Shown here: positions 15,838-16,865 of the stretch, piece by piece
Layout: the number at the start of each line of letters is the position of its first letter
Position numbering within the stretch: position 1 is the first letter of the stretch
NCBI GenBank assembly: GCA_947074165.1
Contig: CAMTOT010000018.1
Span: 1-16,865 of the forward strand
DNA: 16,865 nucleotides
Source of the DNA: an uncultured Bacteroidales bacterium
GTDB taxonomy: Bacteria; Bacteroidota; Bacteroidia; Bacteroidales; JAUNSR01
Direction: 5' to 3'
Program-made: the position numbers and the translations under genes
Notes under the pieces: generated by a model
Databases searched by the model: none
Seen by the model: only the letters and a program-made list of their open reading frames with translations
What the model was told of the DNA's origin: nothing

Positions 15838-16865
15838 TTACTTAACATATTTCTTTAAAGATGATGTTCGTATCTTCAATTCCGGGTCTACAATACGTCT
15901 GTAATAAGATTTGCTTGTCTCTTCATTATTCAGGCGGTCAAGCAATAATGCGGCTGTTTCTTCTCCCATACGTTTATTACTCAGGTCAAACGACGACAAC
16001 GCAGGATCCAAAAAGTTTACAAACGGCTCGTTAGCAACTCCCACTACGGCAATATCTTCCGGAACTCTGAATCCATGTCTCTTAATTGTATCCATAGCAG
16101 TTATAGCGGAATAATCACCGGCTGAAAATATAGCGTCAGGACGAGGCTCCATGTTTAAAACCGTCTCTGCTGCTACAACTCCGGTCAACATAGTTATACT
16201 GTCATAGATAACATAATCCTCGTTCCATTCAAGGTTAAGATCTGATATAGCTTTTTTATAGCCTGCCAAACGATTTCTGTACTGAAGCAGAGTCTGTGGA
16301 CCTGCAAAATGTACAATTCGCTTGCATCCTTGTTCGGCAAGATGCTTAACAGCCTCGTAGCCTACCTTGAAATTATCATTGTAAATACAGTCAATATTAT
16401 CTTTATCGGGAATACGGTCAAAAAACACAACGGGGATACCGCGTGCCATTATCTGTTCAAGATGTTTGTAATCGGTAGTTTCTGATGTAATAGATATTGC
16501 CAGACCGTCTACTTTTTTCGTAGCCATGGCTTTTACTGCTTCACGCTCTTTTTGATATGATTCATTAGATTGAGAAATGATTACGCTATAACCGGCTTCC
16601 TGAGCTACAGCCTGTATTCCTCCGATTACCGATGCAAAGAAATTACGGTCAATACGGGGCACAATAATACCAAGTACCAAGCCCTTACCTGTTCTCAAGT
16701 GGTGAGCTACAGGATCCGGTTGATAATTAAGCTTTTCCGCAAGCTCCATCACTGCCTGTTTCATTTTTTTGCTGATGCGAGGATGGTCTTTCAATGCTCT
16801 TGATACGGTCGATGCGGTAGTATTTAGTTGTTTGGCTAAATCGTAAATGGTAATCTTCTCCTTTG
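15838..16865 (-). CDS. LacI-family transcriptional regulator (5' end off window)
   Basis: The frame is open to the window edge; about 341 codons are present, lacking only the first few residues. Visible order: the LacI helix-turn-helix (KITIYDLAKQLNTTASTVSRAL, from about 16857 down), the hinge helix region (LNYQPDPVAHHLRTGKG), then a periplasmic-binding-protein-like effector domain (LGIIVPRIDRNFFASVIGGI; FFDRIP; RIVHFAGP; DAIFSAGDYSA; VVGVANEPF; PALSSFDLSNKRMGEE). An internal TTG at 16794 is not the start: the HTH lies upstream in the same frame. LacI-family repressors bind palindromic operators and release them on binding a sugar or metabolite. The gene sits directly ahead of kduI, in the same direction, and a LacI-type operator lies at the kduI promoter. 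KDG or another uronate intermediate is a plausible effector, but that is inferred. No clear terminator follows it. Confidence 0.95.
   Translation of the reverse strand, partial: KEKITIYDLAKQLNTTASTVSRALKDHPRISKKMKQAVMELAEKLNYQPDPVAHHLRTGKGLVLGIIVPRIDRNFFASVIGGIQAVAQEAGYSVIISQSNESYQKEREAVKAMATKKVDGLAISITSETTDYKHLEQIMARGIPVVFFDRIPDKDNIDCIYNDNFKVGYEAVKHLAEQGCKRIVHFAGPQTLLQYRNRLAGYKKAISDLNLEWNEDYVIYDSITMLTGVVAAETVLNMEPRPDAIFSAGDYSAITAMDTIKRHGFRVPEDIAVVGVANEPFVNFLDPALSSFDLSNKRMGEETAALLLDRLNNEETSKSYYRRIVDPELKIRTSSLKKYVK

Overview
This window is most of a polysaccharide utilization locus (PUL) from a Bacteroidales bacterium (Bacteroides/Prevotella-like; genus not resolved). The evidence is two tandem SusC/SusD pairs, lipoproteins with acidic residues after the lipobox cysteine, AT-rich spacers with weak Shine-Dalgarno sites, and Bacteroidota-type -7 promoter boxes (TAnnTTTG). 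Every gene I can support lies on the minus strand, so transcription runs from base 16865 towards base 1.

In transcription order: a LacI-family repressor (5' end cut by the window edge); a 180-base regulatory spacer; kduI and kduD, the two cytoplasmic enzymes that turn 5-keto-4-deoxyuronate into 2-keto-3-deoxygluconate (KDG); a rho-independent terminator; a DUF4861 lipoprotein of unknown function; a second, strong terminator; a spacer with a promoter-like box and phased TTACAC-like repeats; a GH43 lipoprotein glycosidase; a full-length SusC with its SusD; a shorter, atypical SusC with a second SusD; and a DUF1735-type surface lipoprotein that runs off the left edge.

How the parts fit: the SusC/SusD pairs and the DUF1735 lipoprotein would capture and import oligosaccharides, and GH43 would remove pentose decorations (xylose or arabinose). 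The unsaturated uronates left by a lyase and an unsaturated-uronyl hydrolase (neither is in the window) would feed KduI and KduD. This points to a uronate-containing glycan, most likely a pectin, but alginate, glucuronate-rich or other substrates are not excluded. A LacI-consensus operator overlaps the predicted kduI start site, which suggests that the adjacent repressor controls kduID, probably in response to a uronate catabolite (inference).

The points most worth a second look are the truncated N-terminus of the second SusC, the separately terminated DUF4861 gene, the palindromes and hairpin in the kduI leader, and the phased repeats upstream of GH43. I found no RNA genes, CRISPR arrays, insertion sequences or broken genes.
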